DNA from: Bradyrhizobium diazoefficiens USDA 110
GTDB taxonomy: Bacteria > Pseudomonadota > Alphaproteobacteria > Rhizobiales > Xanthobacteraceae
Reading direction: 5' to 3'
Assembly: GCF_000011365.1 (NCBI RefSeq)
Contig: NC_004463.1
Coordinates: 7,984,001-8,048,000, forward strand
Length of the DNA stretch: 64,000 nt
Shown: one piece after another, positions 1 to 9,458 of the stretch
Numbering within the stretch: position 1 is the first letter of the stretch
Layout of the letters: every line of letters begins with the position of its first letter
Program-made: the position numbers and the translations under genes
The notes under the pieces: generated by a model
What the model was told of the DNA's origin: nothing
Database searches by the model: none
The model's input: only the letters and a program-made list of their open reading frames with translations

Positions 1-1035
1 AGCCGGCCGCCGCAACTCGAGACCCCGTTCGCGGTGTTCAACGACGGCCCGATCACGCCGAACAACGCATTCTTCGTGCGCTATCATCTCTCGGACCTGC
101 CCTACAATCTCGACCCCGACAAGTTCACGCTCGAGATCAAGGGCAAGGTCGACAAGCTGCTCAAGCTGTCGCTCAAGGACATCCGCAAAATGAAGGCGAC
201 CGAGATCGTCGCCGTCAACCAGTGCTCCGGCAACAGCCGCGGCTTCTTCGAGCCGCGTGTCGCCGGCGGCCAGCTCGCCAACGGCGCGATGGGGAATGCA
301 CGCTGGCGCGGCGTGCCGCTGAAGACCGTGCTCGAGATGGCGGGCGTGCAGGCCGGTGCCAAGCAGGTCACGTTCAACGGCATGGACGGCCCGGCCAGCG
401 ACAAGACGCCTGACTTCGTCAAGGCGCTCGACATCGATCACGCCAGCGACGTCGAGGTGATGCTGGCCTACGGCATGAACGGCGAGGATCTGCCGTTCCT
501 CAACGGCTTCCCGCTGCGCCTGATCGTGCCCGGCTATTACGGCACCTACTGGGTCAAGCACCTCAACGAGATCACCGTCATCGACAATGTCTATGACGGC
601 TTCTGGATGAAGTCGGCCTATCGCATTCCTGATACCCCGAACAATGCAATCGAGCCGGGCACCACGCCGAAGGCGACGATCCCGATCAACCGTTTCACCA
701 TCCGCTCCTTCATCACCAGCGTGCCTGACGGCGCCAAGCTGAAGGCGGGAGCTACGACGCTGCGCGGCATCGCCTTCGACGGCGGCAAGGGCATCAAGGA
801 CGTCGCGGTCTCCACCGACGGCGGCAAGACCTGGACGAGCGCGAAGCTCGGCAAGGATCTCGGCAAATACTCCTTCCGCGAATGGAAGCTGCCGGTGAAG
901 CTCGCGGCCGGCACCGTTGAGCTCAAGGTCCGCGCCACCGGCAACGGCGGCGAGACCCAACCGGATCAGCCGCGCTGGAACCCGGCGGGTTATTTGCGCA
1001 ACGTCGTCGAAACCGTCCGCGTCAGCGTGGCCTGA
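1..1035 (+). CDS. sorA: Sulfite dehydrogenase molybdenum subunit (SorA type), 5' end outside window
   Basis: The frame is open at base 1, so the N-terminus (and the Tat signal expected of periplasmic SorA) is missing; 344 residues remain. The first two thirds is the oxidoreductase molybdopterin-binding fold. The Cys in NQCSGNSR, about residue 75 of the visible part, is the expected molybdenum ligand, and the PGYYGTYWVKHL stretch resembles the SorA active-site loop. From about residue 225 the chain is the Ig-like Mo-co dimerisation domain. A small c-type cytochrome gene follows 12 bases after the stop, which is the SorAB arrangement: sulfite is oxidised to sulfate in the periplasm and electrons pass to cytochrome c. 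Another periplasmic member of the sulfite oxidase family cannot be excluded from sequence alone. Confidence 0.82.
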   Translation, partial: SRPPQLETPFAVFNDGPITPNNAFFVRYHLSDLPYNLDPDKFTLEIKGKVDKLLKLSLKDIRKMKATEIVAVNQCSGNSRGFFEPRVAGGQLANGAMGNARWRGVPLKTVLEMAGVQAGAKQVTFNGMDGPASDKTPDFVKALDIDHASDVEVMLAYGMNGEDLPFLNGFPLRLIVPGYYGTYWVKHLNEITVIDNVYDGFWMKSAYRIPDTPNNAIEPGTTPKATIPINRFTIRSFITSVPDGAKLKAGATTLRGIAFDGGKGIKDVAVSTDGGKTWTSAKLGKDLGKYSFREWKLPVKLAAGTVELKVRATGNGGETQPDQPRWNPAGYLRNVVETVRVSVA

Positions 1036-1047
1036 GGGAGCATGATC

Positions 1048-1356
1048 ATGCAGCGCACCGTTCTCCTCGCCATCTCGCTCGCTCTCGCCGCCGGCATCAC
1101 TGCCGCGACTGCGGCGCCCGTCAATTACCAGCTGCCGGACGAGGTCGCCGCCTTCAAGCCCGGCCCCAATCTCGAGGTCGTGCAAGGCAATTGCAGCGCC
1201 TGCCACTCGGCCGACTACATCAACACGCAGCCGCCGATGAAGGACAAGAAGGGCTTCTGGCAGGCCGAGGTGACCAAGATGATCAAGGTCTATGGCGCAC
1301 CGATCGACGATGCCGATGTCGGCAAGATCGTCGATTACCTGGCCGCGACGTATTGA
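1048..1356 (+). CDS. sorB: Small c-type cytochrome, sulfite dehydrogenase electron acceptor subunit (SorB-like)
   Basis: This 102-residue protein starts with a Sec signal peptide (about residues 1-23, ending in ATAA before APVNY). It has one haem-binding CxxCH (CSACH), and a Met in VTKMIKVYG could be the sixth haem ligand. Size and position after the Mo subunit fit SorB, the haem c subunit of sulfite:cytochrome c oxidoreductase. An ATG at 1042 also lies in frame, but the GGGAG ends at 1040, only one base before it; the ATG at 1048 has a normal seven-base spacing and was preferred. Function is inferred mainly from the sorA neighbour. Confidence 0.8.
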   Translation: MQRTVLLAISLALAAGITAATAAPVNYQLPDEVAAFKPGPNLEVVQGNCSACHSADYINTQPPMKDKKGFWQAEVTKMIKVYGAPIDDADVGKIVDYLAATY

Positions 1357-1553
1357 CGGAGCGCGGGCCAATTGACCGCGAAACGGGCAAAACCGGCAAA
1401 AACGCCGCGAAGTTGAGCGGAATTCGGCAAAAGGCTGATGTGGTTTGAGCTACCAAGCCTGCCACAATCCGCGTATCCTGTTAGGACCGAACCGGCCGGT
1501 TGGCGGGGACTGGCGGTTCGAGATCTTGGAGGAAGACCCGCGGAGAAGTCGTG

Positions 1554-1754
1554 ATGGCTAAAGGTACGGTCAAGTGGTTCAACCCGACGAAGGGTTATGG
1601 ATTTATCCAGCCTGCGTCGGGTGGCAAGGATGTGTTCGTGCATATCTCGGCAGTGCAGAAAGCCGGTCTGTCGACCCTCAACGAGGGACAGACGGTTGAA
1701 TACGAAGAGATCGCAAACCGGGGCAAGACCTCCGCAGAAAACCTCAAAGTATAA
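1554..1754 (+). CDS. Cold shock domain protein (CspA family)
   Basis: The 66-residue protein is a single OB-fold cold shock domain. RNP1 is visible as KGYGFIQ and RNP2 as VFVHIS; the usual start [10 protein letters not shown] fixes the ATG at 1554 rather than an upstream in-frame codon. Such proteins bind single-stranded RNA and DNA and act as RNA chaperones. The gene stands alone with about 200 bases between it and sorB, long enough for the structured leader typical of csp genes. Whether it is cold-induced cannot be judged; rhizobia carry several paralogues. Confidence 0.93.
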   Translation: MAKGTVKWFNPTKGYGFIQPASGGKDVFVHISAVQKAGLSTLNEGQTVEYEEIANRGKTSAENLKV

Positions 1755-1774
1755 GCCCGCCAGCGTTTCGCTGC

Positions 1775-1795
1775 CTCCCGGATCAAATCCGGGAG
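1775..1795 (+). terminator. Stem-loop downstream of the cold shock gene
   Basis: An eight-base perfect stem (CTCCCGGA / TCCGGGAG) with a five-base TCAAA loop begins 20 bases after the csp stop codon. No long T-run follows, only a short AATTT further on, so it may end transcription weakly or protect the 3' end of the message. Confidence 0.5.
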
Positions 1796-1927
1796 CGAGG
1801 CCAAGAAAATTTCAGAAGACGGCCAGTGCATTCGACGACGGGCGTTGCGACTGCACACGGATAGCTATTTTTCCCGCGAAGACCGCTCATTCAACGCCAC
1901 GGCAATGACAATCGCGACGGCACTTCC

Positions 1928-2389
1928 CTAGCCCACCGGCAACGGTGCGTCGCGCTTGATCTCCTCCATCACCGCATAGGTCCGCGTCTCGCGCACGCCC
2001 GGCATCGACAGCAGGGTCTCGCCGAGGAAACGCCGATACGCTGTCATGTCCGCAAGCCGCGCCTTCACAAGATAGTCGAAGCCGCCGGCAACCATGTGAC
2101 ACTCCAGGACTTCCGGCGCGAGTTTCACCGCGCGCGCAAAGCGCTCGAAATTGTCGGGCGTCGTCTTGTCGAGCAGCACCTCGACGAACACCAGTAGCCC
2201 GAGGCCGAGCCGGTGCGGATTGAGTCGCGCGCCGTAGCCTTCGACAAAACCCTCGCGCTGCAAGCGCTTCAGCCGCTCGCCGATCGATGTCGGCGACAAG
2301 CCGATGCGTTCGGCGAGCTCGACATTGGCGATTCGCCCATCCTCCTGCAAAATCGAGAGGATTCTCCGGTCTAACCGATCAAGTTCCAT
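1928..2389 (-). CDS. putR: Lrp/AsnC family regulator, probable activator of putA (PutR-like)
   Basis: The 153-residue protein has an N-terminal helix-turn-helix (about residues 5-60, with RIANVELAERIGLSPTS as the recognition region) and a C-terminal ligand-binding RAM domain (about 70-148). It is divergent from putA with 114 bases between the two start codons. In alphaproteobacteria, Lrp-type PutR proteins activate putA in response to proline. This PutA lacks the ribbon-helix-helix repressor domain found in enteric PutA, so a separate regulator is needed and this gene is the obvious candidate. The specific role is inference from position. Confidence 0.85.
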   Translation of the reverse strand: MELDRLDRRILSILQEDGRIANVELAERIGLSPTSIGERLKRLQREGFVEGYGARLNPHRLGLGLLVFVEVLLDKTTPDNFERFARAVKLAPEVLECHMVAGGFDYLVKARLADMTAYRRFLGETLLSMPGVRETRTYAVMEEIKRDAPLPVG

Positions 2390-2503
2390 ATTTTATCTGG
2401 CTATAGTGGCACCTATCTTCATTTTCTAAGGCAAATCGGCTAACTTGTCTATCGAACTCTGGTAACGCGGGCCTTATCCTGGATTTGAGCCACAGGACAC
2501 GCC

Positions 2504-5503
2504 ATGCCGAACATCCCGCCTCCCTTCACCGCCCCCTACGCGCCCGATGATGCCGAGATCGCCGCGCGCCTGTTGCCGGCGTCACATCTCAGCCCGCCGC
2601 AGGAGGCGCGGATCCACCGCACCGCGACACGGCTGATCGAGGCGATCCGCAAGCGCGACGACCGGCTTGGCGGGGTCGAGGACATGCTGCGGGAGTTCGC
2701 GCTCTCGACCAAGGAAGGCCTCGCACTGATGGTGCTGGCGGAGGCGCTGCTGCGCGTGCCGGACGCGCGCACCGCCGACCAGTTCATCGAGGACAAGCTC
2801 GGCGAGGGCGACTTCATCCATCACGAGACCAAGTCCACCGCCTTCCTGGTCAACGCCTCGGCCTGGGCGCTCGGCCTGTCGGCGCGGGTGATCCAGCCCG
2901 GCGAGACGCCCGACGGCACCATCGGCCGGCTGGTGAAGCGGCTCGGCGCGCCGGCGGTGCGCACCGCCACGCGCCAGGCGATGCGGCTGATGGGCAATCA
3001 TTTCGTGCTGGGTGAGACCATCGAGCAGGCGCTGGAGCGGGGTAAGCCGCGCTCTGGCCAGAAGACGCGCTACTCCTTCGACATGCTCGGCGAAGGCGCG
3101 CGCACCGCGGCGGACGCCAGGCGCTATTTCGACGCCTATGCCAGCGCGATCGAGACGATCGGCAAGGCGGCCGGCAACCATGCCCTGCCCGACCGGCCCG
3201 GCATCTCCGTCAAGCTCTCGGCGCTGCATCCGCGCTTCGAGGCGATCAGCCGCGCGCGCGTGATGGTCGAGCTGGTGCCGCAGCTGCTCGATCTGGCGCA
3301 GCGCGCCAAGGCCCATGATCTCAACTTCACCGTCGACGCCGAAGAGGCGGACCGGCTGGAGCTGTCGCTCGACGTGATCGCGGCAACGCTGGCCGATCCC
3401 TCGCTCAAGGGCTGGGACGGTTTTGGGCTCGCGATCCAGGCCTATCAGAAGCGCGCCAGCGCAGTGATCGACTATGTCGACGCGCTCGCCCGCGCCCATG
3501 ACCGCAAGCTGATGGTGCGGCTGGTCAAGGGCGCCTATTGGGACACCGAGATCAAGCGCGCGCAGGAGCGCGGGCTCGACGGCTATCCCGTGTTCACGCG
3601 CAAGGCGATGACGGATCTGAACTACGTCGCCTGCGCCTCGAAGCTGCTGGCCCTGCGGCCACGCATCTTCCCGCAATTCGCCACCCACAACGCGCTGACG
3701 GTCGCGACCGTGCTGGAGATGGCCGAGGGCAGCAGCGGCTTCGAATTCCAGCGCCTGCACGGCATGGGCGAGGCGCTCTACGAGCAGCTCGCCAAGGATC
3801 ACGCAGACATCGCCTACCGCACCTACGCCCCGGTCGGCAGCCATCGCGACCTGCTCGCCTATCTGGTGCGGCGACTGCTGGAGAACGGTGCCAACTCCTC
3901 CTTCGTGGCGCAGGCGGCCGATTACCGCGTCCCGGTCCCGGCGCTGTTGCAGCGTCCGGCGGATGCGATCGTCCGGCCGCAGGCGGCGGCCCATCCCAGG
4001 ATTCCGCTCCCCTGCGATCTGTTCGCGCCGGAGCGGCGCAATTCGCGCGGCGTCGAATTCGGCGCGCGCACCGCGCTCGACCAACTGCTGACCGACGTCA
4101 AGGCCGAGACAGGCGACCTCAAGCCGATCGCCGATGCAACGCCGGACCAGGCCCACGCAGCGGTGGCCGCAGCGCGCGCGGGTTTCGCCGGCTGGAGCCG
4201 GACGCCCGCGGGCATACGCGCGGCGGCGCTGGAGCAGGCCGCGCACCTGTTGGAGAGCCGTAGCGCCCATTTCATCGCGCTATTGCAGCGCGAGGGCGGC
4301 AAGACGCTCGACGATGCGCTCTCGGAGCTGCGCGAGGCCGCCGACTTCTGCCGCTACTATGCCGCGCAGGGCCGCAAGCTGTTCGGCAGCGAGACGGCGA
4401 TGCCAGGCCCGACCGGCGAGAGCAACGCGCTCACCATGCGCGGCCGCGGCGTCTTCGTGGCGATCTCGCCGTGGAATTTCCCGCTGGCGATCTTCCTCGG
4501 CCAGGTCACGGCGGCGCTGATGGCCGGCAACAGCGTTGTTGCAAAACCCGCCGAGCAGACGCCGCGCATCGCGCGCGAGGCCGTAGCCCTGCTGCACGAG
4601 GCCGGCATCCCCAAGAGCGCGCTGTATCTCGTCACCGGCGACGGCCGCATCGGCGCGGCGCTGACCGCGCATCCCGACATCGCCGGCGTCGTCTTCACCG
4701 GCTCGACCGAGGTCGCCCGCAGCATCAACCGGGCGCTCGCGGCCAAGGATGGGCCGATCGTGCCCCTGATCGCGGAGACCGGCGGCATCAACGCCATGAT
4801 CGCCGATGCCACCGCGCTGCCGGAGCAGGTCGCCGACGACGTTGTCACCTCCGCGTTCCGTTCCGCCGGCCAGCGCTGCTCGGCACTGCGGCTGCTGTTC
4901 GTGCAGGAGGACGTCGCCGACCGCATGATCGAGATGGTCGCGGGTGCCGCGCGGGAACTGAAGATCGGCGACCCCAGCGATGTCGCAACCCATGTCGGGC
5001 CGGTGATCGACGTTGAGGCCAAGCAGCGCCTCGATGCGCATATCGCGCGGATGAAGACGGAGGCGCGGCTGCACTTTGCCGGTCCCGCGCCGGAGGGCTG
5101 CTTCGTCGCGCCGCACATCTTCGAGCTCACGGAGGCCGGCCAGCTCACCGAGGAAGTGTTCGGCCCAATCCTGCATGTCGTGCGCTATCGGCCCGAGAAC
5201 CTCGAACGCGTGTTGCGGGCGATCGAGCGCACCGGCTACGGGCTCACGCTCGGCGTCCACTCCCGCATCGACGACAGCATCGAGGCGATCATCGACCGCG
5301 TCCAGGTCGGCAACATCTACGTCAACCGCAACATGATCGGCGCCGTGGTCGGCGTGCAGCCGTTCGGCGGCAACGGCCTGTCCGGAACCGGCCCGAAGGC
5401 CGGCGGCCCGCACTACCTCGCGCGCTTTGCCACCGAGCAGACCGTAACCATCAACACGGCTGCGGCCGGCGGCAATGCTGCGTTGCTGGCTGGGGAGGAG
5501 TGA
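2504..5503 (+). CDS. putA: Bifunctional proline dehydrogenase / glutamate-semialdehyde dehydrogenase PutA
   Basis: At 999 residues this is a minimalist PutA with no N-terminal ribbon-helix-helix domain. The FAD-dependent proline dehydrogenase barrel covers about residues 60-470 (for example MLGEGART and FATHNALTVA). The NAD-dependent aldehyde dehydrogenase follows at about 510-980, with the nucleophile Cys792 in SAGQRCSAL, the cofactor loop GSTEVA and the catalytic Glu in AETGG. It converts proline to glutamate by channelling the intermediate between its two sites. Length and Cys position equal those of the characterised Bradyrhizobium enzyme. An AGGA precedes the ATG. The divergent Lrp gene probably controls it. 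Confidence 0.97.
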   Translation: MPNIPPPFTAPYAPDDAEIAARLLPASHLSPPQEARIHRTATRLIEAIRKRDDRLGGVEDMLREFALSTKEGLALMVLAEALLRVPDARTADQFIEDKLGEGDFIHHETKSTAFLVNASAWALGLSARVIQPGETPDGTIGRLVKRLGAPAVRTATRQAMRLMGNHFVLGETIEQALERGKPRSGQKTRYSFDMLGEGARTAADARRYFDAYASAIETIGKAAGNHALPDRPGISVKLSALHPRFEAISRARVMVELVPQLLDLAQRAKAHDLNFTVDAEEADRLELSLDVIAATLADPSLKGWDGFGLAIQAYQKRASAVIDYVDALARAHDRKLMVRLVKGAYWDTEIKRAQERGLDGYPVFTRKAMTDLNYVACASKLLALRPRIFPQFATHNALTVATVLEMAEGSSGFEFQRLHGMGEALYEQLAKDHADIAYRTYAPVGSHRDLLAYLVRRLLENGANSSFVAQAADYRVPVPALLQRPADAIVRPQAAAHPRIPLPCDLFAPERRNSRGVEFGARTALDQLLTDVKAETGDLKPIADATPDQAHAAVAAARAGFAGWSRTPAGIRAAALEQAAHLLESRSAHFIALLQREGGKTLDDALSELREAADFCRYYAAQGRKLFGSETAMPGPTGESNALTMRGRGVFVAISPWNFPLAIFLGQVTAALMAGNSVVAKPAEQTPRIAREAVALLHEAGIPKSALYLVTGDGRIGAALTAHPDIAGVVFTGSTEVARSINRALAAKDGPIVPLIAETGGINAMIADATALPEQVADDVVTSAFRSAGQRCSALRLLFVQEDVADRMIEMVAGAARELKIGDPSDVATHVGPVIDVEAKQRLDAHIARMKTEARLHFAGPAPEGCFVAPHIFELTEAGQLTEEVFGPILHVVRYRPENLERVLRAIERTGYGLTLGVHSRIDDSIEAIIDRVQVGNIYVNRNMIGAVVGVQPFGGNGLSGTGPKAGGPHYLARFATEQTVTINTAAAGGNAALLAGEE

Positions 5504-5615
5504 GTCCCGGAAGGAGCGTTGCATCCCGCCGGAACATCGGTCTAATGCTGCCATGATCTGGCCCGCGCCAATTCCAGCGCGCGGGAAACAACAAGAGCGA
5601 GGGAGCAACGCCGCG

Positions 5616-6821
5616 ATGGACAAGGGCATTTTTGCGGGGCTGAAGGTTCTGGACTGCGCGAGCTTCATCGCAGCGCCCGCGGCCGCGACCGTGCTGTCGG
5701 ATTTCGGTGCCGACGTCATCAAGATCGAGCCGCCCGGCGCCGGCGACCCCTACCGCAATCTGCCCAACCTGCCGGGCTACCCGACCGGCGAGCACAATTT
5801 CGCCTGGCTGCTGGAGGCCCGCAACAAGAAGAGCCTCGCGCTCGATCTCTCCAAGCCGGAGGCGCAGGCGGTGCTCTACAAGCTGGTCGAAGAGACCGAC
5901 GTCTTCATCACCAACATGCCGCCGCCGGTGCGCACCAAGCTCGGCATCACCTATGACCACCTCGCCCATCTCAACGATCGGCTGATCTACGCCTCCTTCA
6001 CCGGCTATGGCGAGAAGGGCGAGGAAGCCAACAAGCCCGGCTTCGACAGCAACGCCTATTGGGCGCGTTCCGGCCTGATGGACCTCGTCCGCGCCGATAC
6101 CGATACGACGCCGGCCCGCTCCGTCGCCGGCATGGGCGACCACCCCTGCGCCATGGCGTTGTACGGCGCGATCGTCACCGCGCTCTATCAGCGCGAGAAG
6201 ACCGGCAAGGGCTCGCATGTCGCTTCCAACCTGATGGCGAACGGGGTGTGGGCGGCGAGCGTGCTGGCGCAGGCAAAACTCTGCGGCGCCAAGTTCGGTG
6301 AACGGCGCCCGCGCGAGCGCGCGCTGAATGCGGTCGCCAACCACTATCAATGCAAGGACGGCCGCTGGCTGATCCTGTCGCTGCTGAGCGAGGAGAAGCA
6401 GTTTCCGACGCTGGCCAAGTGCCTTGGCCGCGAAGACCTGATCACCGATCCACGTTTTGCCACCAAGCCCGACCGCCACGCCCGCTCGGTCGAGCTGATC
6501 AAGATTTTCGACGAGACTTTCGCCACCAAGGACCTTGCCGAATGGCGCAAGATCCTCGACGGCAACGGCCTCGTGTTCGGCATCGTCGGCATTCTGGACG
6601 ACATCCCGAACGACAAGCAGATGCTCGACAACGAGGTGCTGGTGCCGTTCGAGAACGACACCATGCTCACCATCTCCAGCCCGATCTGGGTCGACGGCAC
6701 CAAGAAGGTGCAGCCGCGCAAGCCGCCCGGCGTCGGCGAGCACAGTGACGAGATTTTGCGCGGAGCGGGATACGACGAGGCAGCGATCAAGCAGCTGCGG
6801 TCAAACGGGGCGGTGGGCTAG
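5616..6821 (+). CDS. Class III CoA-transferase (CaiB/BaiF family)
   Basis: This 401-residue protein has the family III CoA-transferase fold. The N-terminal stretch LKVLDCASFIAAP with GADVIKIEPP is typical, and Asp175 in GMGDHP is the expected residue that forms the acyl-enzyme anhydride. These enzymes move CoA between carboxylic acids, for example oxalate/formate or carnitine-type substrates; the true pair here is unknown. The start is placed at the ATG at 5616, where similarity begins; the upstream in-frame region reads as non-coding. It lies 112 bases after putA on the same strand, but nothing ties it to proline breakdown. Confidence 0.85.
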   Translation: MDKGIFAGLKVLDCASFIAAPAAATVLSDFGADVIKIEPPGAGDPYRNLPNLPGYPTGEHNFAWLLEARNKKSLALDLSKPEAQAVLYKLVEETDVFITNMPPPVRTKLGITYDHLAHLNDRLIYASFTGYGEKGEEANKPGFDSNAYWARSGLMDLVRADTDTTPARSVAGMGDHPCAMALYGAIVTALYQREKTGKGSHVASNLMANGVWAASVLAQAKLCGAKFGERRPRERALNAVANHYQCKDGRWLILSLLSEEKQFPTLAKCLGREDLITDPRFATKPDRHARSVELIKIFDETFATKDLAEWRKILDGNGLVFGIVGILDDIPNDKQMLDNEVLVPFENDTMLTISSPIWVDGTKKVQPRKPPGVGEHSDEILRGAGYDEAAIKQLRSNGAVG

Positions 6822-6827
6822 GACGCG

Positions 6828-8363
6828 CTAATGTGTCTTGATGAAGCACATGCCGATGCGGCGCGAGGCCGCGGCAGCCTGACAGGTCAAACCTTTGGCA
6901 CAGCTCCATGACGTAAAACTCTTGTCCGGCGTTCCCGATCCCGCATCTTGCAAGGAACAATGCGCTCCCCAGCCGTCCTGATATTCGGTGCCGGCCAATT
7001 CCTGGCTGCCGCGGGTCTGCGGCCGGCTGGCGAATCCGCGTGAGAAATCAGGCCGCTGTCCGGCCGCGAACGCGGTCAGGATGTCGCGGCGGCGAAGCTG
7101 GTCGCCAAGGAAATGCGGCGAGGCCGGCACGATGGTGGCATTGGACGGCTTGTCCGCCAGCCAATCCACGCCCGGAAAATGGAAGCCGCCGATGCCGCGG
7201 GTCTGGTGACAGCCGGCGCAAGTGACGTCGTTGAGACGGCGCTGGAAGCCCGCGACCGAGCGGATGTTCTGCACGTCAGCGCGCGCGGTCGCCTGCTTCA
7301 ACGCGCTAACCACATCACTGTCCGTGAAGACGGGATTGTCCTTGCCTTCGCCTTGCATCATGCCGAACTCCGGCTGCAACGCGGAGGCATCGAGGCCGGC
7401 CGGTGTCGGCACCACCGCGGCCTTGGCCAAAAATTTCTCGGGGATCAGCACCGTGCCGCGATCGAACTCGCGCAGATGGTCGGGCGCGAGCAGCCACTCT
7501 TTGAAGTCGCGTCGGAGATCATTGTCCGCAAAAATCCGGTCGCGATCGATCTGGTTCTCCAGCGTCGATTCCTCGAACGTCTTCGTCGCGGCGTCGTACT
7601 TGAACACCTTGAGCAAATAGTCCGAGCGGAAGTCGTGCAGCGCCGATTTCGGCGCGATCGAGACCTGGATGTTGGTCTCGATGCGATCGAGCATGGCATC
7701 GTAAGGATAGAAGCCGCCGCCGATCAGCCCCTGCCAGTCGCCATTGTCGAGCCAGCGCCGCGCGACCTCGGCGCAGGTGACCGGCTTGCCGTTCGAGGCG
7801 ATCTGGCGGGCCTCACGCGCCTTCAGCACCAGGTTGAACGTCATCGGCAGGCGCGTCGCCGTCTTGCTCCCGTCCGGTCCGGCGTCGAAACGGGTGAGCC
7901 GATAGATCAGGCGGATCTCGCCGCAGGAATCCTCCGCGACATAGGCGCGGTCCATGCGGTTGACGATGCCGGCCAGCACGAAACGCGTGTTGGGGGATTT
8001 CAGCGCGGCCCGATCGAACAGCTGCACGTCAAAGCCTTCGCCGACGCCGATGGTCTCGCTCGGCCATGCCGCCTTGTGTCCCGCGATGTAGCGATCGAAC
8101 TCCGCGTCGATTGTCGGCGGAATTGGCGCAAGCTGCGGCATCGAGGAGAACAGCAGATCGTTCGTGAGCGGAAAGTTCGCGTTGCGCTCCGGCCATAACA
8201 GGCGCGAGATCGTGAGCGCATCGTTCTGGTCGAGCCTGCGCAGGACATCGGGATCGGTGATCGCCGTGCCGCGCGTGAGCTGTGCATTCTCCGCTGCCGA
8301 TAGCGACATGGCGCCACCAAGAAGCACGACGACAGCAAGGAGAATTCGCAACACGCGGCTCAT
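6828..8363 (-). CDS. Secreted protein of unknown function with one c-type haem motif
   Basis: I do not recognise this family. The 511-residue chain begins with a hydrophobic signal peptide (MSRVLRILLAVVVLLGG, cleaved near SAAE), so it should be periplasmic. One CxxCH (CAGCH) lies at about residue 382, preceded by VAGFQRRLNDVT. The last 40 residues hold four cysteines (AHC, SC, TC, MC) that could form disulfides. A central stretch with RFVLAGIVNRMDRAY and IRLIYRLTRFD is well ordered but matches no named fold I know. The start at 8363 puts the signal peptide at the N-terminus; an in-frame start seven codons earlier is possible. It is convergent with the CoA-transferase gene, six bases apart. 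Confidence 0.75.
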   Translation of the reverse strand: MSRVLRILLAVVVLLGGAMSLSAAENAQLTRGTAITDPDVLRRLDQNDALTISRLLWPERNANFPLTNDLLFSSMPQLAPIPPTIDAEFDRYIAGHKAAWPSETIGVGEGFDVQLFDRAALKSPNTRFVLAGIVNRMDRAYVAEDSCGEIRLIYRLTRFDAGPDGSKTATRLPMTFNLVLKAREARQIASNGKPVTCAEVARRWLDNGDWQGLIGGGFYPYDAMLDRIETNIQVSIAPKSALHDFRSDYLLKVFKYDAATKTFEESTLENQIDRDRIFADNDLRRDFKEWLLAPDHLREFDRGTVLIPEKFLAKAAVVPTPAGLDASALQPEFGMMQGEGKDNPVFTDSDVVSALKQATARADVQNIRSVAGFQRRLNDVTCAGCHQTRGIGGFHFPGVDWLADKPSNATIVPASPHFLGDQLRRRDILTAFAAGQRPDFSRGFASRPQTRGSQELAGTEYQDGWGAHCSLQDAGSGTPDKSFTSWSCAKGLTCQAAAASRRIGMCFIKTH

Positions 8364-8456
8364 GCCTTCAGTAACACCGCGCAAGGACCCCTATTCAAGA
8401 AAAAAGGCGCTTCACATGGTGGTGAAGCGCCTCTTCGAAAGTCGAATTCCGACAGC

Positions 8457-9458
8457 TTAGCGCGCGACGATCAGGCCCTTGCTGGTAACAACCACCCAGC
8501 GGCCGTCCTGGCGGCGGATCGCATCGACGCGGCCAACGCCGGGAATGGGATCGCCGGCATAAACCTCGTAAAGGCCGCCCCGGCCCTCGATCAGCGCGCC
8601 GCCATTGGCGACGTCGCGCAGGACCCAGCCCTCGATCGTCGGGAGCCGGCCGACCTCGGTCTTGGGCGCGGCGGGCACCGGAGCCGGTGCGGCGGCAGCG
8701 GTCGCAACCTGGGTCGGCGCGATCGAGCCGGTGGTCTCCCTGGCGGGTGTGGCGGCAGCCTGCGCGGGGGCTGCGGGCGGCGTGGCACGGAGCTTGTCCA
8801 CGGTCTCGGACAGTTTTGCGATCCTGGCCATCGGCTCGGCCTGCGCCTTCTCGAGCTTGTCGAGACGGTCGTTGGCCCGGTTGAACTGGTTGAGACCGGT
8901 CTTGGAGGTGTGCTCGACATTCGCCTTGAGCGCGACGAGGTCGGCATCGATCCGCGCGACGGAGGCATCGAACGCGCTGGTGTCGGCGACCTGCGCTGGC
9001 GCCGGAACCGGAGCTGCAAAGTGCATCATGCCGGCGGTCGCGAGCACGCCGCTGATCGCGCCGACGCTGGCGGCAATCGCCACCACCGCGGCCATCGCCG
9101 ACAGGCGACGCTTGCCGCCGGCCTCGCGCGGCTCGTCCGCCTTCACGTGGGGGGCGAAATCCTCGCGGTCCCAGGCGCGATCCGAGGGGGGCATGACGAT
9201 GAGCTTGCCGGGCTTCGGCTCGGGCTTGGATTCAGCCTGCGGCGTGGCGCTGAACTTCGGCACCTCGATCCTCGAGGCTTCGATCCTGGGCGGCTCGACC
9301 TTGACTGGATCGGCTTTGGGCGGCGTCTCATGGTCGGGGGCAATCGAAGGGGCCTCGATCCCGGCAGCCTCGACGGCCTGCGGCGCGGTCGCGGCGGCTT
9401 CGACGCTCGTCTGTTCGCCGGTCTCTTGGGCAGCCTGCTCAGCCATTGGTTCGCTCAC
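8457..9458 (-). CDS. Single-pass membrane protein of unknown function with Pro/Ala-rich linkers and coiled coil
   Basis: Not recognised by function. Residues 1-115 form a low-complexity acidic, Pro/Glu/Ala-rich cytoplasmic tail. One membrane helix lies at about 118-145 (AVVAIAASVGAISGVLATAG). Residues about 160-215 look like a coiled coil (VARIDADLVALKANVEH, RANDRLDKLEKAQ). After a second Pro/Ala-rich linker, the last 65 residues form a compact beta-rich domain (IEGWVLRDVANGGALIEGRGG). The layout is that of an envelope anchoring or scaffold protein. The start is a GTG at 9458 with GGAG ten bases upstream; an ATG at 9446 is the alternative. Confidence 0.75.
   Translation of the reverse strand: MSEPMAEQAAQETGEQTSVEAAATAPQAVEAAGIEAPSIAPDHETPPKADPVKVEPPRIEASRIEVPKFSATPQAESKPEPKPGKLIVMPPSDRAWDREDFAPHVKADEPREAGGKRRLSAMAAVVAIAASVGAISGVLATAGMMHFAAPVPAPAQVADTSAFDASVARIDADLVALKANVEHTSKTGLNQFNRANDRLDKLEKAQAEPMARIAKLSETVDKLRATPPAAPAQAAATPARETTGSIAPTQVATAAAAPAPVPAAPKTEVGRLPTIEGWVLRDVANGGALIEGRGGLYEVYAGDPIPGVGRVDAIRRQDGRWVVVTSKGLIVAR

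Noticed and set aside
2414..2430. TGGCAC upstream of putA as a possible sigma-54 site
   Set aside because: No TTGC element lies at the right spacing; only the -24 half is present.
2582..4270. Long open frame antisense to putA
   Set aside because: High GC content removes stop codons from the antisense frames; the reading is Arg/Gly/Ala-rich with no recognisable domain, and putA is unmistakable.
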